64,000 nt of DNA from Fumia sp045615345 (GCA_045615345.1 JAZLER010000011.1:62001-126000), one strand, 5' to 3'; shown: positions 1 through 8,612, numbered from the stretch's first letter. Made by a program: numbers and translations. Notes: generated by a model from the letters alone, not told the origin.

Positions 1-2076
1 ACGATAGAAGCGTTATTCCCTAAAAACAATTCAAATATTATGTTTTCACGAAATTCCATTTGTTCTGTTTTGTGGTCAATTGAATGTTTGGCGTGGGATG
101 AAACTTATTTTATAACTTGCATTCGTATCTTAGGAGAATTGGCGAGTTTAAATTACGAAAAAACTAATCATGCAAATACACCCATTCGTTCGATTATAAA
201 TATTATGTTGCCATGGTATCCTCAAACATTAGCAACAACACGAAAGCAAAAGAATGCAATAAAAAGTTTGCAGAATGATTCCCCGCAAATTGCATGGAGA
301 ATAATTAAACAATTGCTTCCGCATTCAACCACTTCTACTGGAGGAACCAATAAACCTAAATATATTATCAAAAACTTACCCGAAGAGGTTTTGGTTTCTC
401 CAGAACAAATTATTGAAATGCAGAATTATTACTCAAATGTTGCCATTGAACTAGCTAAACAGGATATTAAAAAGCTCCACGACTTGCTTAATCATTTCGA
501 GAACATGGATAAGGAATCTGTTCGTGCGTATCTCAAGACGATACTTGATACAAGTTCAAATTGGGACAATGAGACAAAATACCCTGTTTGGAGTAAAATG
601 AGCATATATAGATCTTGGGTTGTTAATAATGCCACCGAAGATTTAGATAAAGAAATGATGGATTTATTAAGTTCAGTAATTGAAAAAACAACACCTGATG
701 AAGCCATCTATAACTTTAGATTATTATTCGAACCTCAATATTTTGATTATGATGAGGATGAGTCGGATGGAACTCTATCTAAATTGCAAAAAAGAAGAAA
801 TGCTCAGCAAGATGCTCCCGACAAGATATATAACAGCTATGGAATTAAATCTGTCATTCAATTTGGCAGGGATGTAAACAATTTATCACTAATAGCAAAT
901 TATTTGGGACGTTCTTTGGATAAAAAAGAATTGAGAAAACTCATCAAGACCTGTTTTGACAATGATTTAGAAAAAGAGTTTTTCGCCACTGTATTATATG
1001 GCTTCTTTTATGCTAATGACATATCTGATATTTGCGATTTAGGGTTGGACGAGTATCCGCCCGCATATATTGCATGGGTATTTACTTGTTTCCCAATAGA
1101 CAATAAAATATTTAAACTTGTAGATCAATTTCTCGCAGATCATCAAAATTTATACTGGGAAACCATTTCTATTCCCCATTTAGGTGTAGGTGATGAAGCC
1201 GATGCAAACTTTATGTGGAACAAATTAATTAACTATAACAGGCAAATTTCTGCTATCAATTTATTCGGAATCGATACTAATAACTGTAGTATTTCAACCG
1301 ATAAAATAGAAGAAGCTCTTATTGCAGCATCATCAATGAATAGCGAAGAGGCTTTAGACCCTAATGCCGTACGCAATCTTATTAATTATCTGCAAATTAA
1401 CGCACCACAAGATATAAACATCATTAGTGATATTGAGGTAATATATTTGCCGTGGTTAGACGAATATTCGAAAGTAAAACCAAAAGCATTAAGATACCGA
1501 CTATCAAATGAACCTCAATTCTTCTGTGATTTAATTGCATTGATGTACAAAAAAAGACACGCTAAAACACACGATGAGCAATTGCCCGAGAATGTATCAA
1601 AACGCCTCTTTGAAATATTCTTTCGATACAGCATAGTTCCAGGTACCGATTGGGAGGGAAAATATCACGAAGATATTTTCAATAATTGGATTGCTTATTG
1701 CAAAAAATGGGGTTCTGAGCAAGATAGAATTGAAGTGGTACAACAAACAATAGGTAATGGATTATCATATGCCAAAAGATGTGAAAATGGCCTTATTGAT
1801 GAATTCATCATCAAAGAGCTTAATAAAGCTGGTAATGAGGACATGAGAAGAGGCTTCAGTATGGGCATATATAACCAACGAGGAGCCTCGTGGGTTGACC
1901 CCGAAGGTAAGCCTGAATACAAGCTTGCAAACGAATACAACGAGTTGGCCTCTAAAAGTGAAGAACTTGGTTATTCAAGATTTGCTGAAACTCTTCGAGA
2001 AATCGCTGATAGTTATACAAAAGAAGCTGAATTTAACATTAAACAACATCGGAAAGAGATGGAAAATGAAGATTAA
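1..2076 (+). CDS. C-terminal part of a large helical protein (STAND/Avs-like sensor region?), 5' end outside window
   Basis: The frame is open from the first base and ends with TAA at 2074-2076, so this is the 3' part of a longer gene; about 691 residues are visible. No enzymatic motif is seen. The N-terminal visible segment has an all-helical pattern with ECLAWDETYF and, about 45 residues on, SIINIMLPWYPQT then AWRIIKQLLP. From memory this resembles the helical C-terminal region of large NTPase defence proteins of the Avs/STAND kind, where such repeats sense a phage ligand and the ATPase lies N-terminal. That assignment is an inference. The C-terminus is charged and coiled-coil-like. A terminator hairpin follows at 2141-2180. 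It lies outside the integrase-bearing unit that begins downstream and may belong to a neighbouring island. Confidence 0.7.
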   Translation, partial: TIEALFPKNNSNIMFSRNSICSVLWSIECLAWDETYFITCIRILGELASLNYEKTNHANTPIRSIINIMLPWYPQTLATTRKQKNAIKSLQNDSPQIAWRIIKQLLPHSTTSTGGTNKPKYIIKNLPEEVLVSPEQIIEMQNYYSNVAIELAKQDIKKLHDLLNHFENMDKESVRAYLKTILDTSSNWDNETKYPVWSKMSIYRSWVVNNATEDLDKEMMDLLSSVIEKTTPDEAIYNFRLLFEPQYFDYDEDESDGTLSKLQKRRNAQQDAPDKIYNSYGIKSVIQFGRDVNNLSLIANYLGRSLDKKELRKLIKTCFDNDLEKEFFATVLYGFFYANDISDICDLGLDEYPPAYIAWVFTCFPIDNKIFKLVDQFLADHQNLYWETISIPHLGVGDEADANFMWNKLINYNRQISAINLFGIDTNNCSISTDKIEEALIAASSMNSEEALDPNAVRNLINYLQINAPQDINIISDIEVIYLPWLDEYSKVKPKALRYRLSNEPQFFCDLIALMYKKRHAKTHDEQLPENVSKRLFEIFFRYSIVPGTDWEGKYHEDIFNNWIAYCKKWGSEQDRIEVVQQTIGNGLSYAKRCENGLIDEFIIKELNKAGNEDMRRGFSMGIYNQRGASWVDPEGKPEYKLANEYNELASKSEELGYSRFAETLREIADSYTKEAEFNIKQHRKEMENED

Positions 2077-2114
2077 CGATTTTGTTTACTAACATTTTTA
2101 GGATACATTTTTTA

Positions 2115-2134
2115 GAGTCCTATCACCCGCACCA
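2115..2134 (+). repeat. tRNA 3'-end-like fragment (possible attachment site)
   Basis: The 20-mer GAGTCCTATCACCCGCACCA has the form of a tRNA 3' end: last base of the T loop, 3' half of the T stem, acceptor strand and encoded CCA. No tRNA body lies 5' of it. A related 20-mer occurs at 44688-44707 (17 of 20 identical), and both are followed within a few bases by the same kind of AAACCACAAAGCC hairpin. This fits an att remnant left by integration into a tRNA gene. Confidence 0.45.
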
Positions 2135-2140
2135 CATTAA

Positions 2141-2180
2141 AAAAACCACAAAGCCTTAAACTACAGGCATTGTGGTTTTT
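2141..2180 (+). terminator. Rho-independent terminator
   Basis: A 15-bp arm AAAAACCACAAAGCC (2141-2155) pairs with GGCATTGTGGTTTTT (2166-2180), 14 of 15 matching, with terminal A and T runs so that it can act on both strands. Sister hairpins lie at 3695-3731 and 44716-44751. Confidence 0.75.
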
Positions 2181-2300
2181 CCTTTATTTTAAGCAAACCA
2201 TTTTTCCTTCACTTTTTTTCCTTTATTTCGAAATTTTTTAAAAACTGTTAAATCTATAAAAGTTTTAATTTTCATAAAATGTAGATCTTGATTTTGCGTC

Positions 2301-3191
2301 TTAGTACCTAATTCTAAAATAATCTAAATAGGTTTTGAATGTATCCTGTGCTGTGAGACAAGTATCGGTAAGATATCCTTTTTCTTGATTCCATTCTTTT
2401 AGACCACGATAATAGAACATTTTAATTTTATCTTCGATAATAAACGGAACAATATTATGCTTTAAGCACTCCTTAAACATAATAAGTCTACCAATACGAC
2501 CATTACCATCTTGGAATGGGTGGATACGCTCAAACCGCACGTGAAATTCGATAATATCTTTAAGCGTCACATTCTCTTTACCGTTATAATCAGCGAGGAG
2601 CTTTTTCATTTCATCTGCTACGTCTTCCGGCAAAGTAGTCTCTCCACCACCAACTTCGTTCGGCAACTTTTTATAATCGCCAACGGCAAACCAGTCTTTT
2701 TTAGCATCACTCGTACCAGTCTTTAATATGAAGTGAAGATTTTTAATAAACTTTTCACTTAACTGCGATTTTGCACTTTCAATTATTTCATCAATGCAAC
2801 AGAAGTGATTAGATGTTTCGATAATATCATCTACACGCACACCTTCATCAGTTATGCCAATAGTATTAGTTTCAAAAATATATCGAGTTTGGTCGTGAGT
2901 AAGTCGACTACCCTCAATGTGATTAGAGTTATAGGTTAATTCAATTTGAATTTTATGATAAATTCCGCCGTGTACCTGACCGCGTTTTTCCTCTTTTAAA
3001 ATATCTAATAAAGTCTGTAGTGCAGGTTTGCTCTTATTACTTCTTTCGGGTTTTTCGGCGTTTTCAGGAATGTTCCAAGTCTTACCTGTAAGGAAAGCTC
3101 CGGGAACACGACCGGTAGCACAATAATTACGAACACTGCGTTCAGATGTATTCCAAAGCATTGCAACCTCTTTAACAGACAGATATTTCAT
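2301..3191 (-). CDS. Fic/DOC family protein with N-terminal HTH (predicted AMP-transferase), copy 1
   Basis: Fic proteins usually transfer AMP from ATP to a hydroxyl side chain of a target protein. The core motif HPFQDGNGRIGRL is at about residues 224-236 and keeps the catalytic His, the anion-binding DGN and both Arg. NSNHIEG near residue 90 matches the (S/T)xxxE(G/N)-type inhibitory helix, so this is a self-inhibited class II Fic. The first ~45 residues look like a winged or MerR-like DNA-binding domain (SVKEVAMLWNTSERSVRNY), common in this class and probably autoregulatory. The start is the ATG at 3191, because GAGGTG lies just upstream; an upstream GTG overlaps that site. A second, divergent copy lies next to it at 3811-4713. 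The target is unknown. Confidence 0.9.
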   Translation of the reverse strand: MKYLSVKEVAMLWNTSERSVRNYCATGRVPGAFLTGKTWNIPENAEKPERSNKSKPALQTLLDILKEEKRGQVHGGIYHKIQIELTYNSNHIEGSRLTHDQTRYIFETNTIGITDEGVRVDDIIETSNHFCCIDEIIESAKSQLSEKFIKNLHFILKTGTSDAKKDWFAVGDYKKLPNEVGGGETTLPEDVADEMKKLLADYNGKENVTLKDIIEFHVRFERIHPFQDGNGRIGRLIMFKECLKHNIVPFIIEDKIKMFYYRGLKEWNQEKGYLTDTCLTAQDTFKTYLDYFRIRY

Positions 3192-3366
3192 AACCACACC
3201 TCACAATTTATTATAATTAGTATAACACATTATCGGCAAAATATCAATACCATTAAATCGTATTTTTGACACATTTTTGCCGATAACGGAAATTTTTATC
3301 TCCCTCTGCCTTTATATATCAATTCAGCAATTCACCCAATAAATATCGTCAAATTTCCACGGAAAT

Positions 3367-3627
3367 TTGCATATGAATTTTTTCATATGCAACAGTGCAT
3401 TCTCCCCTGTTACGATATTTAAAAGTTTATCCAAAAAGAATATCAGGATATATGAACAAGACTTACTCGGATTTCCACCAGATTTCACAGAAATGGTAGA
3501 AATTTTATTTACCGGAAAAACATCCGACAAACCAAACTATATAACATACCGAAAAAACTTTACAGCAAAATCCCTCTATCACGACTACCTGAGATGGAAA
3601 GAAACTTTCTTTAAATGGCAGATATAA
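3367..3627 (+). pseudogene. Possible gene remnant between the two fic genes
   Basis: An 86-codon open frame whose peptide looks protein-like in its second half (GFPPDFTEMVEILFTG, then a basic aromatic tail ending FKWQI). No ribosome binding site precedes it, and antisense frames cover the same bases. It ends just before the decayed terminator at 3695-3731. I do not recognise the family. It could be the 3' end of a displaced gene left at an island junction, or chance. The rest of 3198-3810 holds only an AAATTTCC/GGAAATTT inverted repeat near 3350 and the hairpin. Confidence 0.25.
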
Positions 3628-3694
3628 AAGCCTGTTTCCTAAAATAAACAGTATATGAAAAGGAATAAGTTCTGTAACCTTACGCAAACTAAAG

Positions 3695-3731
3695 AAACCA
3701 CAAAGCCCTGTACTACGGGCTTCGTGGCTTT
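3695..3731. terminator. Terminator-like hairpin, diverged copy
   Basis: AAACCACAAAGCCC (3695-3708) pairs with GGGCTTCGTGGCTTT (3717-3731) using G-U pairs. The preceding bases align without gaps to the tRNA-like fragment plus spacer at 44688, but are heavily diverged, so this may be an older copy of the same junction. Confidence 0.5.
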
Positions 3732-3810
3732 TACTTTATTTAAACCTACCAATTTTCTCATTATTATTTCCTTCGTTACGGGAATTTCAAAACAAGTCAG
3801 GCTCATCCCA

Positions 3811-4713
3811 TTAAAAATCCCCCAAAACTCTGAAACAATCATCGTATTTCTCGCTTACATACTCTGCAATAAGATTTATCATCGGTTCGGGATCGTTGTC
3901 GCGATAGAAAGAATCAAATGCGTTGTAATAACGTTTGCGGTCTGCAAATTTAACATTGATAGCAGGATATCCGAGTCGTATGAGCTCGAGATTCATTATC
4001 AGACGTCCTGTTCTGCCATTACCATCTACAAACGGGTGGATTCCCTCGAATTCAAGATGGAACATTGCGATACGTTCAATATCACTCATTTTCCCCTTGC
4101 GTTCTTCGTTTTTTAAGAGAAGTTCTGTCATCTTAGGCTCTATCAGATATGGCTGTACAGGCTCTGTAAAAGCAACCATGATACGAACAGGGATACGACG
4201 ATATACACCTTTATCTTCGGGCTGATTCATCAATACAAGGGAATGTATAGCCTTTATCGTTGACTCATCCAAAGGCACGCCCTTGGTTGCAATATCTCTT
4301 ACATAAAGAAATGCATCACGATGTCCGACAGCCTCAAGATGGTCTTTCAGAGGTTTTTGGTCAACAGTCATTCCCTCAAGAACCATAGCTGTTTCCTGCA
4401 ATGTCAGAGTGTTTCCCTCAATCGCATTTGAGTTATAGGTAAACTCTACCATAAACTCATGACGCAGGCGATTCAGTTCTCCCTGAGTCAAAGGACGCAT
4501 AGCATTAAGGCGTTCCTTCTTGTGCTCGATTTCTGCAATAATATTCATCTTTGATGATCTGCCATCCATCGGTTTAATTGCTGTTTCCGGAATCATATAA
4601 AGTTTACCCTTGCGGATAACTCCTTCAATTTTCCCTTCAGCACACAAAATCCGTACCCGTCGGGGAGAGATTCCCCACTTTTCAGCGACTTGTGATACTT
4701 TGATATATTCCAT
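3811..4713 (-). CDS. Fic/DOC family protein with N-terminal HTH (predicted AMP-transferase), copy 2
   Basis: A 300-residue class II Fic protein. HPFVDGNGRTGRL at residues 226-238 is an intact catalytic loop, and NSNAIEGN near residue 92 matches the inhibitory motif. Residues 1-45 (VSQVAEKWGISPRRVRILC) form a MerR/wHTH-like DNA-binding domain, followed by the Fic N-terminal helices. The start ATG has AAGGAGG at good spacing. Same architecture and direction as the copy at 2301-3191, but the two differ widely in sequence, so they look like separately acquired members rather than a recent duplication. No Doc/Phd-type antitoxin partner is nearby. It sits just downstream of the integrase gene, as cargo of the element. 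Confidence 0.92.
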   Translation of the reverse strand: MEYIKVSQVAEKWGISPRRVRILCAEGKIEGVIRKGKLYMIPETAIKPMDGRSSKMNIIAEIEHKKERLNAMRPLTQGELNRLRHEFMVEFTYNSNAIEGNTLTLQETAMVLEGMTVDQKPLKDHLEAVGHRDAFLYVRDIATKGVPLDESTIKAIHSLVLMNQPEDKGVYRRIPVRIMVAFTEPVQPYLIEPKMTELLLKNEERKGKMSDIERIAMFHLEFEGIHPFVDGNGRTGRLIMNLELIRLGYPAINVKFADRKRYYNAFDSFYRDNDPEPMINLIAEYVSEKYDDCFRVLGDF

Positions 4714-4851
4714 TTGAGCATCCCTCCTTAGACAAATACTATATTACAGATTTATTATACCGCATTTCAGGAATAATGTCAATGCATTCTCAGTACATTA
4801 ATTGTTCTTTTATTCCCAAAATCCATTTTACAGGAATAATAGTAAGCAAAA

Positions 4852-4875
4852 AAAGCGGAGAGAAATCTCCGCTTT
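4852..4875 (-). terminator. Terminator of the integrase gene
   Basis: AAAGCGGAGA/TCTCCGCTTT, a perfect 10-bp stem with a GAAA (TTTC) loop, followed on the minus strand by a run of T. It lies 5 bases past the integrase stop codon. Confidence 0.85.
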
Positions 4876-4879
4876 GATA

Positions 4880-6070
4880 TCATTCCAACAAATCCGCCAT
4901 CAGGGTTAATGCCTTGGCATTCGAATCCTGTACAGCATGTGCGTATATGTTAAGTGTTGTACTCGTAACGCTGTGCCCGAGCAATGACGACACAGTTTTT
5001 ATATCCACACCGTTGGTAATCGTCTGAGTAGCCAGAGTATGCCTGAAGCTGTGCAGTCCCTTGAACGGAAGTCCCTCGATTCTGCAGAACCTCTCAAGCC
5101 AGTTATACGGCGTATTCGGGTGCATAGGTTTACCATCCCAGGTAATAAACAACCTATCTGTTCCTGTCCACAAATCCCCCAGGTTTTCTGCCAGTTCCTT
5201 GTGTTTTGCTTTCAATTCTTTTATGAGTTCTAAAACCTTTGTCGGTATAATCATCGACCTGATACTGGAGGCTGTTTTCGGAGAGCTTGTGTATGTACCT
5301 TCTTTCTTACTGTAATTCGAGGTTCTCACTATCGAAACATGCCCCGTTTCAAAGTTTATATCATCGTACTCAAGCCCCAGTGCTTCCCCACGCCTTAAGC
5401 CCAGGTAAGCCAGGAGATTAAAATACACCCTGTATTCAAGTTTTGCCTTCTCGTCAATTCTGGACAGCAAAAGTTTTTCTTCTTCCAGAGTATAAATATT
5501 TTTCTCTTTCTGTTCGGTTTTTACTATCTCTATATTTCTGCATGGACTCTCGGAAATCATACCGCAGTTTATTGCATATTTCAAAACATCGCTTATAAAA
5601 CACACATAATGCTTTTGCGTTTTTTGTGACAGTCCCCCGCCATCTCTCTGGTTGACACCCTTCTTTGTCAGGGAAAGTATAAAGTTCTGTATATGCCTGT
5701 AGGTCAGCTTATCCACGTACACATGCCCTAACCATTCATAGGTTCTCTTTCTCAGCGTTTTCAGAAAAGCTATGGTTGATGGTTTAAGCTTTTTAGTGCT
5801 CTCAACAAGCGTCAACCACTCCTCAGCCAGCTCTTCAAACTTAGCTCGTCTGTTACTAAGGTTAAACCTTTTACACTCTTCCTCAAACAGTATCGCCCTT
5901 TTCTGCGCCTCCTTTTCGGCCTGACGTTCTGACAGACCTTTGGGCGCTTTATAAGTTATACATCTGACGATTTGTCGATACTGACTGTCGTATCCGATGG
6001 ATACCCTTATATAAAAGGATAATTCTCCGGATTTGCCACGACTTTTTTTAATTGTCGCTATCTCTCTCAA
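4880..6070 (-). CDS. Tyrosine recombinase / phage-type integrase (Tn916-like)
   Basis: Catalyses site-specific strand exchange for integration and excision of the island. The catalytic domain shows LGLRRGEALGL (first Arg), LHSFRH (His340, Arg343), LLGH (His366) and the nucleophile in NIYAHA (Tyr376). The N-terminal ~60 residues are an arm-binding domain and residues ~65-160 the core-binding SAM-like domain. Length is normal for the family. Start choice is a problem: the frame opens with a TTG directly abutting GAAGGAG, which is too close. The family's usual MATIKK-like beginning falls on an ATA codon at 6061-6059 with ideal Shine-Dalgarno spacing. An excisionase-like gene lies directly upstream and a strong terminator directly downstream. 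Confidence 0.95.
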   Translation of the reverse strand: MREIATIKKSRGKSGELSFYIRVSIGYDSQYRQIVRCITYKAPKGLSERQAEKEAQKRAILFEEECKRFNLSNRRAKFEELAEEWLTLVESTKKLKPSTIAFLKTLRKRTYEWLGHVYVDKLTYRHIQNFILSLTKKGVNQRDGGGLSQKTQKHYVCFISDVLKYAINCGMISESPCRNIEIVKTEQKEKNIYTLEEEKLLLSRIDEKAKLEYRVYFNLLAYLGLRRGEALGLEYDDINFETGHVSIVRTSNYSKKEGTYTSSPKTASSIRSMIIPTKVLELIKELKAKHKELAENLGDLWTGTDRLFITWDGKPMHPNTPYNWLERFCRIEGLPFKGLHSFRHTLATQTITNGVDIKTVSSLLGHSVTSTTLNIYAHAVQDSNAKALTLMADLLE

Positions 6071-6076
6071 CTCCTT

Positions 6077-6307
6077 CTATTCAAATTTAAATGCCTCGTT
6101 AAATACAGAAAGCATATCTATTAATGAGTCAAGGTTAACCAAGGTTTTGTTACCAATCTGGTATGTTTTGACTTCACCGGATGCACACATCTGTCTCAAA
6201 CCCCTCATAGAGATTGCTGTTTCACTGTCCATCGCTTTGATTTCTTTGTAAGCGTTGGGGATAGTTCTCATTCTGGGGATTACTCTTTCGCTACTGATAC
6301 GCGTCAC
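6077..6307 (-). CDS. Excisionase-like small DNA-binding protein
   Basis: Predicted recombination directionality factor working with the integrase 16 bp downstream. The peptide has the MerR/Xis-like pattern: SMRGLRQMCASGEVKTYQIGN is a helix-turn-helix plus wing, followed by NLDSLIDMLS. The start is uncertain. The GTG at 6307 overlaps the only strong ribosome binding site (AAAGGAGGTG), so initiation there is unlikely. The first ATG is at 6271, 30 bases further on, with a weak site. Homologues from memory begin near PRMRT, which here is preceded by an ATC codon. Function is inferred from fold-like pattern and position. Confidence 0.75.
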   Translation of the reverse strand: MTRISSERVIPRMRTIPNAYKEIKAMDSETAISMRGLRQMCASGEVKTYQIGNKTLVNLDSLIDMLSVFNEAFKFE

Positions 6308-6691
6308 CTCCTTTACTGTTTATTTTTGTCCATAGCCTCGTGTAAATCAATCGGTTTTACGATATCTGTCCGCACGCTCACTATGGGAGTTTTAATATAT
6401 CCGAAATGAAAAATAATTTCATTTCAAATTGACACGACCTTTTCAGATCCCCATAACACAGGGGCATCTAAGATTTAAGTTGCTACGCTAGATGAATGTA
6501 TCACCTTCTTTTTAAAATGTTGACAAAGTATCTTTCACGGGTTTATTTATCATAAATCGTGATATAAATACCAACTTTAAACTACTTTATGTTAGTATTT
6601 TTTACCCTTATTTCTTATAAGGAAATTTTTTACAAAGCCTTGCGTGGCAAGGGTTTGCAGAGAGGCTTGTATAAGATCATCTTATACAAAA
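6308..6691. other. Non-coding segment with inverted repeats (candidate att/oriT-like or regulatory region)
   Basis: No gene is seen. Three perfect inverted repeats are present: GAAATGAAA/TTTCATTTC (6403-6411 and 6417-6425, 5-base loop), CCTTGC/GCAAGG (6638-6643 and 6647-6652), and TTGTATAAGA/TCTTATACAA (6667-6676 and 6680-6689). The last directly follows the stop of the helicase-like gene without a T run, so it is more operator-like or a weak terminator. Position beside int/xis suggests recombinase or accessory protein sites, but this is inference. Confidence 0.4.
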
Positions 6692-8104
6692 TTAAATTTT
6701 ACACTCCAGCCAAGCAGTGAGTAAATCTCTCATTCTTTTGGATGGAATATATATTTCAATGGGTTCACCATCTCTTATCCTACTTCGGAAAATCCATTGT
6801 ATTAAACAAGAGACAGCGTAAGCATCCTCGTCAGGAATTATTTCAGGTAACCCCTCACTTTTTCGTATGGTGTTTCCATCGGTAAAGAAGTGTTTAATCA
6901 TTGGATGCATAAACATATTAATACAATACGCTAACGCCCATCGTTCTTTGAACTCATTGGTTGCCTTGGCATTACAAGGAACAAAGCAAGATAATCGATT
7001 TTCAGCAATCTTCCGCTCTTTTTCAGGTAAGGAATTTTCTTCTTTACTCATTTTTCTGATAATTGTGTATCCCGGCCCCTTCAGATCTTTTTGGTACTGT
7101 TTTGGACAAGTCCACATTATGTCTCCATTACAAGCCTTAGCAGACGAGTTCCTGAAGAAATTATATATATTTGCCTTCAGACGTTTGATATCCTCATCAG
7201 TAGCTCTATCGTACCACCCTTTAGACAGTTCTGTCCTTTTTAGATATTTATTCATTCGGGGATTATCCAGTATTTTTATTAATAGTCTGCATTTATCCCT
7301 GAACGCAAAATCATCCTCGTTCGAGTGGGGTACAAGGGAATATGTATCTTCCTCACTGGAAATACTTTTCAGTTCGTACTCTATATTGAAGAGTTCGAAG
7401 TAATTTTTAAAAATGCTACCAGCAAACATATATGTAAGAACATAGACCTCATCGAAGCATTTAAACATTTCCGGTGGAAATATGGTCAGCAAAAACTGAT
7501 CGTTGATACAGTATAATCTTCCTAACTCGGCATATTTCTTAACCTCGGCGAATTTATGGTCTTGCCCATATTCACCTCCACACCAGACAACCTTGTTGTC
7601 GGACTCTATCCGTATATTCTCGTTATCCAACAGAAACTTCACATCACTCTTCGACATACTCTGTCGATCAGAGGCTTCTACGCTTTGTAAGCAGTTGAAG
7701 TCCTCGATAATCTGAAGCTCCTCATCAATAATTAACGTGTAATTACCATTGCGTATTAATTCCAGAGTTTCGGGCGTTGCATTCAAAAATGTAGAATGCG
7801 TAACCGCTATATTTATATTCTCCTGAGTTAGCAAGTGATTGAAATCCTCTATCTTACTACTATTGTAAAAAGTAGGTTCAACAAACTTTTTCTTTTTTCC
7901 ACACCCCTTTCGTATGCGATCAATTTCATCAAGAAACGGAGTACAAAATATGTATTTCGTTTCTACATTGCTATTCATAGTCTGAATAGCCCACGATGTC
8001 TTCCCTGCTCCGCAGGGCGCATCAATAATTTTAATTGATATAGTATTACATCCTTTCAGAATAAGTTTATTTTGCCGCGTACGGCTTTTTAAAATTTTTG
8101 TCAC
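6692..8104 (-). CDS. Helicase-like P-loop ATPase of a mobile element
   Basis: Walker A DAPCGAGKTS (residues 28-37), Walker B LIIDEE (124-129), and near the C-terminus QWIFRSRIRDGEPIEIYIPS, which resembles the arginine-rich motif VI region of superfamily 2 helicases. Such DEAD-like proteins are common beside integrases in Firmicutes integrative elements and may act in element replication or mobilisation; no relaxase is visible here. The annotated start is GTG at 8104. A better start by comparison would be codon 22, but that codon is ATA (8041-8039), preceded by AAAGGA at 9 bases. A structured leader with its own promoter lies upstream (8129-8329), so expression is probably attenuated. Family membership is solid; the role is inferred. 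Confidence 0.75.
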   Translation of the reverse strand: MTKILKSRTRQNKLILKGCNTISIKIIDAPCGAGKTSWAIQTMNSNVETKYIFCTPFLDEIDRIRKGCGKKKKFVEPTFYNSSKIEDFNHLLTQENINIAVTHSTFLNATPETLELIRNGNYTLIIDEELQIIEDFNCLQSVEASDRQSMSKSDVKFLLDNENIRIESDNKVVWCGGEYGQDHKFAEVKKYAELGRLYCINDQFLLTIFPPEMFKCFDEVYVLTYMFAGSIFKNYFELFNIEYELKSISSEEDTYSLVPHSNEDDFAFRDKCRLLIKILDNPRMNKYLKRTELSKGWYDRATDEDIKRLKANIYNFFRNSSAKACNGDIMWTCPKQYQKDLKGPGYTIIRKMSKEENSLPEKERKIAENRLSCFVPCNAKATNEFKERWALAYCINMFMHPMIKHFFTDGNTIRKSEGLPEIIPDEDAYAVSCLIQWIFRSRIRDGEPIEIYIPSKRMRDLLTAWLECKI

Positions 8105-8128
8105 AGTTATACCATTAATGGCGTAAGC

Positions 8129-8307
8129 CCTCTTACAGAGGCTGTCAGGCCTGTCTGCGTGCGCGAGGAAACCCTCAATAATTTTGGGGAATAAAAAAGC
8201 ACATCATACAAATAGGTATAAACCTATTTTGCATAATGTGACTTACCCTCGCGTACTGCATAACTGCACAATACCTCTGCAAAATTATTAATTTCACTTA
8301 CATTGTA
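8129..8307 (-). promoter_or_regulatory. Candidate transcription attenuator / leader RNA of the helicase-like gene
   Basis: Downstream of a good promoter, the minus-strand leader contains a long imperfect hairpin (8201-8240, centred on AAATAGGT/ACCTATTT) followed by GCTTTTTTA, a typical intrinsic terminator. Flanking segments can form competing pairs: CGCGAGG (minus strand, 8247-8253) with CCTCGCG (8162-8168), and CAGAGG (8274-8279) with CCTCTG (8136-8141). The latter can also pair locally with AGAGG (8129-8133). This alternation of terminator and antiterminator is the layout of drug- or translation-responsive attenuators. No experiment supports it here. Confidence 0.6.
8175..8261 (-). CDS. 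Candidate leader peptide within the attenuator (28 aa)
   Basis: An ATG at 8261 opens a 28-codon frame that runs through the terminator hairpin and its T run and stops with TGA at 8177-8175. The peptide starts MQYARVSHIM and ends FFIPQNY. AGAGG lies 12 bases before the ATG, longer than usual. Translation of the frame would disrupt the terminator, as in ribosome-stalling leaders of resistance genes. It may be a real regulatory peptide or a by-product of the structured sequence. Confidence 0.4.
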   Translation of the reverse strand: MQYARVSHIMQNRFIPICMMCFFIPQNY

Positions 8308-8329
8308 ACACAGGTTTTGAAGTCGTCAA
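8302..8329 (-). promoter_or_regulatory. Sigma-A promoter of the leader/helicase-like gene
   Basis: On the minus strand: TTGACG (8329-8324), 16-bp spacer, TACAAT (8307-8302). Transcription would begin about 40 bases before the leader ATG. Confidence 0.65.
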
Positions 8330-8514
8330 TAGGAAAATGACGAAAAACATTATGAACATTTTGTAAACTTTTTATCGTCACCTTTGATACTGTCACTTCA
8401 TCCTTACTCTAAACAGAGGGGACAAAACTTGTTTTTTCTCTCTCAAATAGTTTTACTTTACAGGTAAAAATCCCCTGTGTTATGAAAGTATTCAATGTAG
8501 TATTTCATCAAGTG

Positions 8515-8549
8515 CCTCAAAAAACATTGTGTCCCAATGGTTTTTGAGG
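8515..8549 (+). other. Hairpin in the mazF upstream region
   Basis: CCTCAAAAAACATTG (8515-8529) pairs with CAATGGTTTTTGAGG (8535-8549), 14 of 15, with a 5-base loop, 63 bases before the toxin ATG. No T run follows, so it is more likely an operator or a structured 5' leader than a terminator. The rest of 8340-8612 shows no gene. Confidence 0.45.
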
Positions 8550-8612
8550 GGTAATTATTTTCAACAAGTCCAGTTTTGAAAAAATTTTAAGCGAAAGGAA
8601 TCGAGTTTACAT

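Noticed and set aside
3655..4116. 153-codon plus-strand frame opposite the second fic gene
   Set aside because: It is largely antisense to a clear Fic gene, lacks a ribosome binding site and shows no family pattern.
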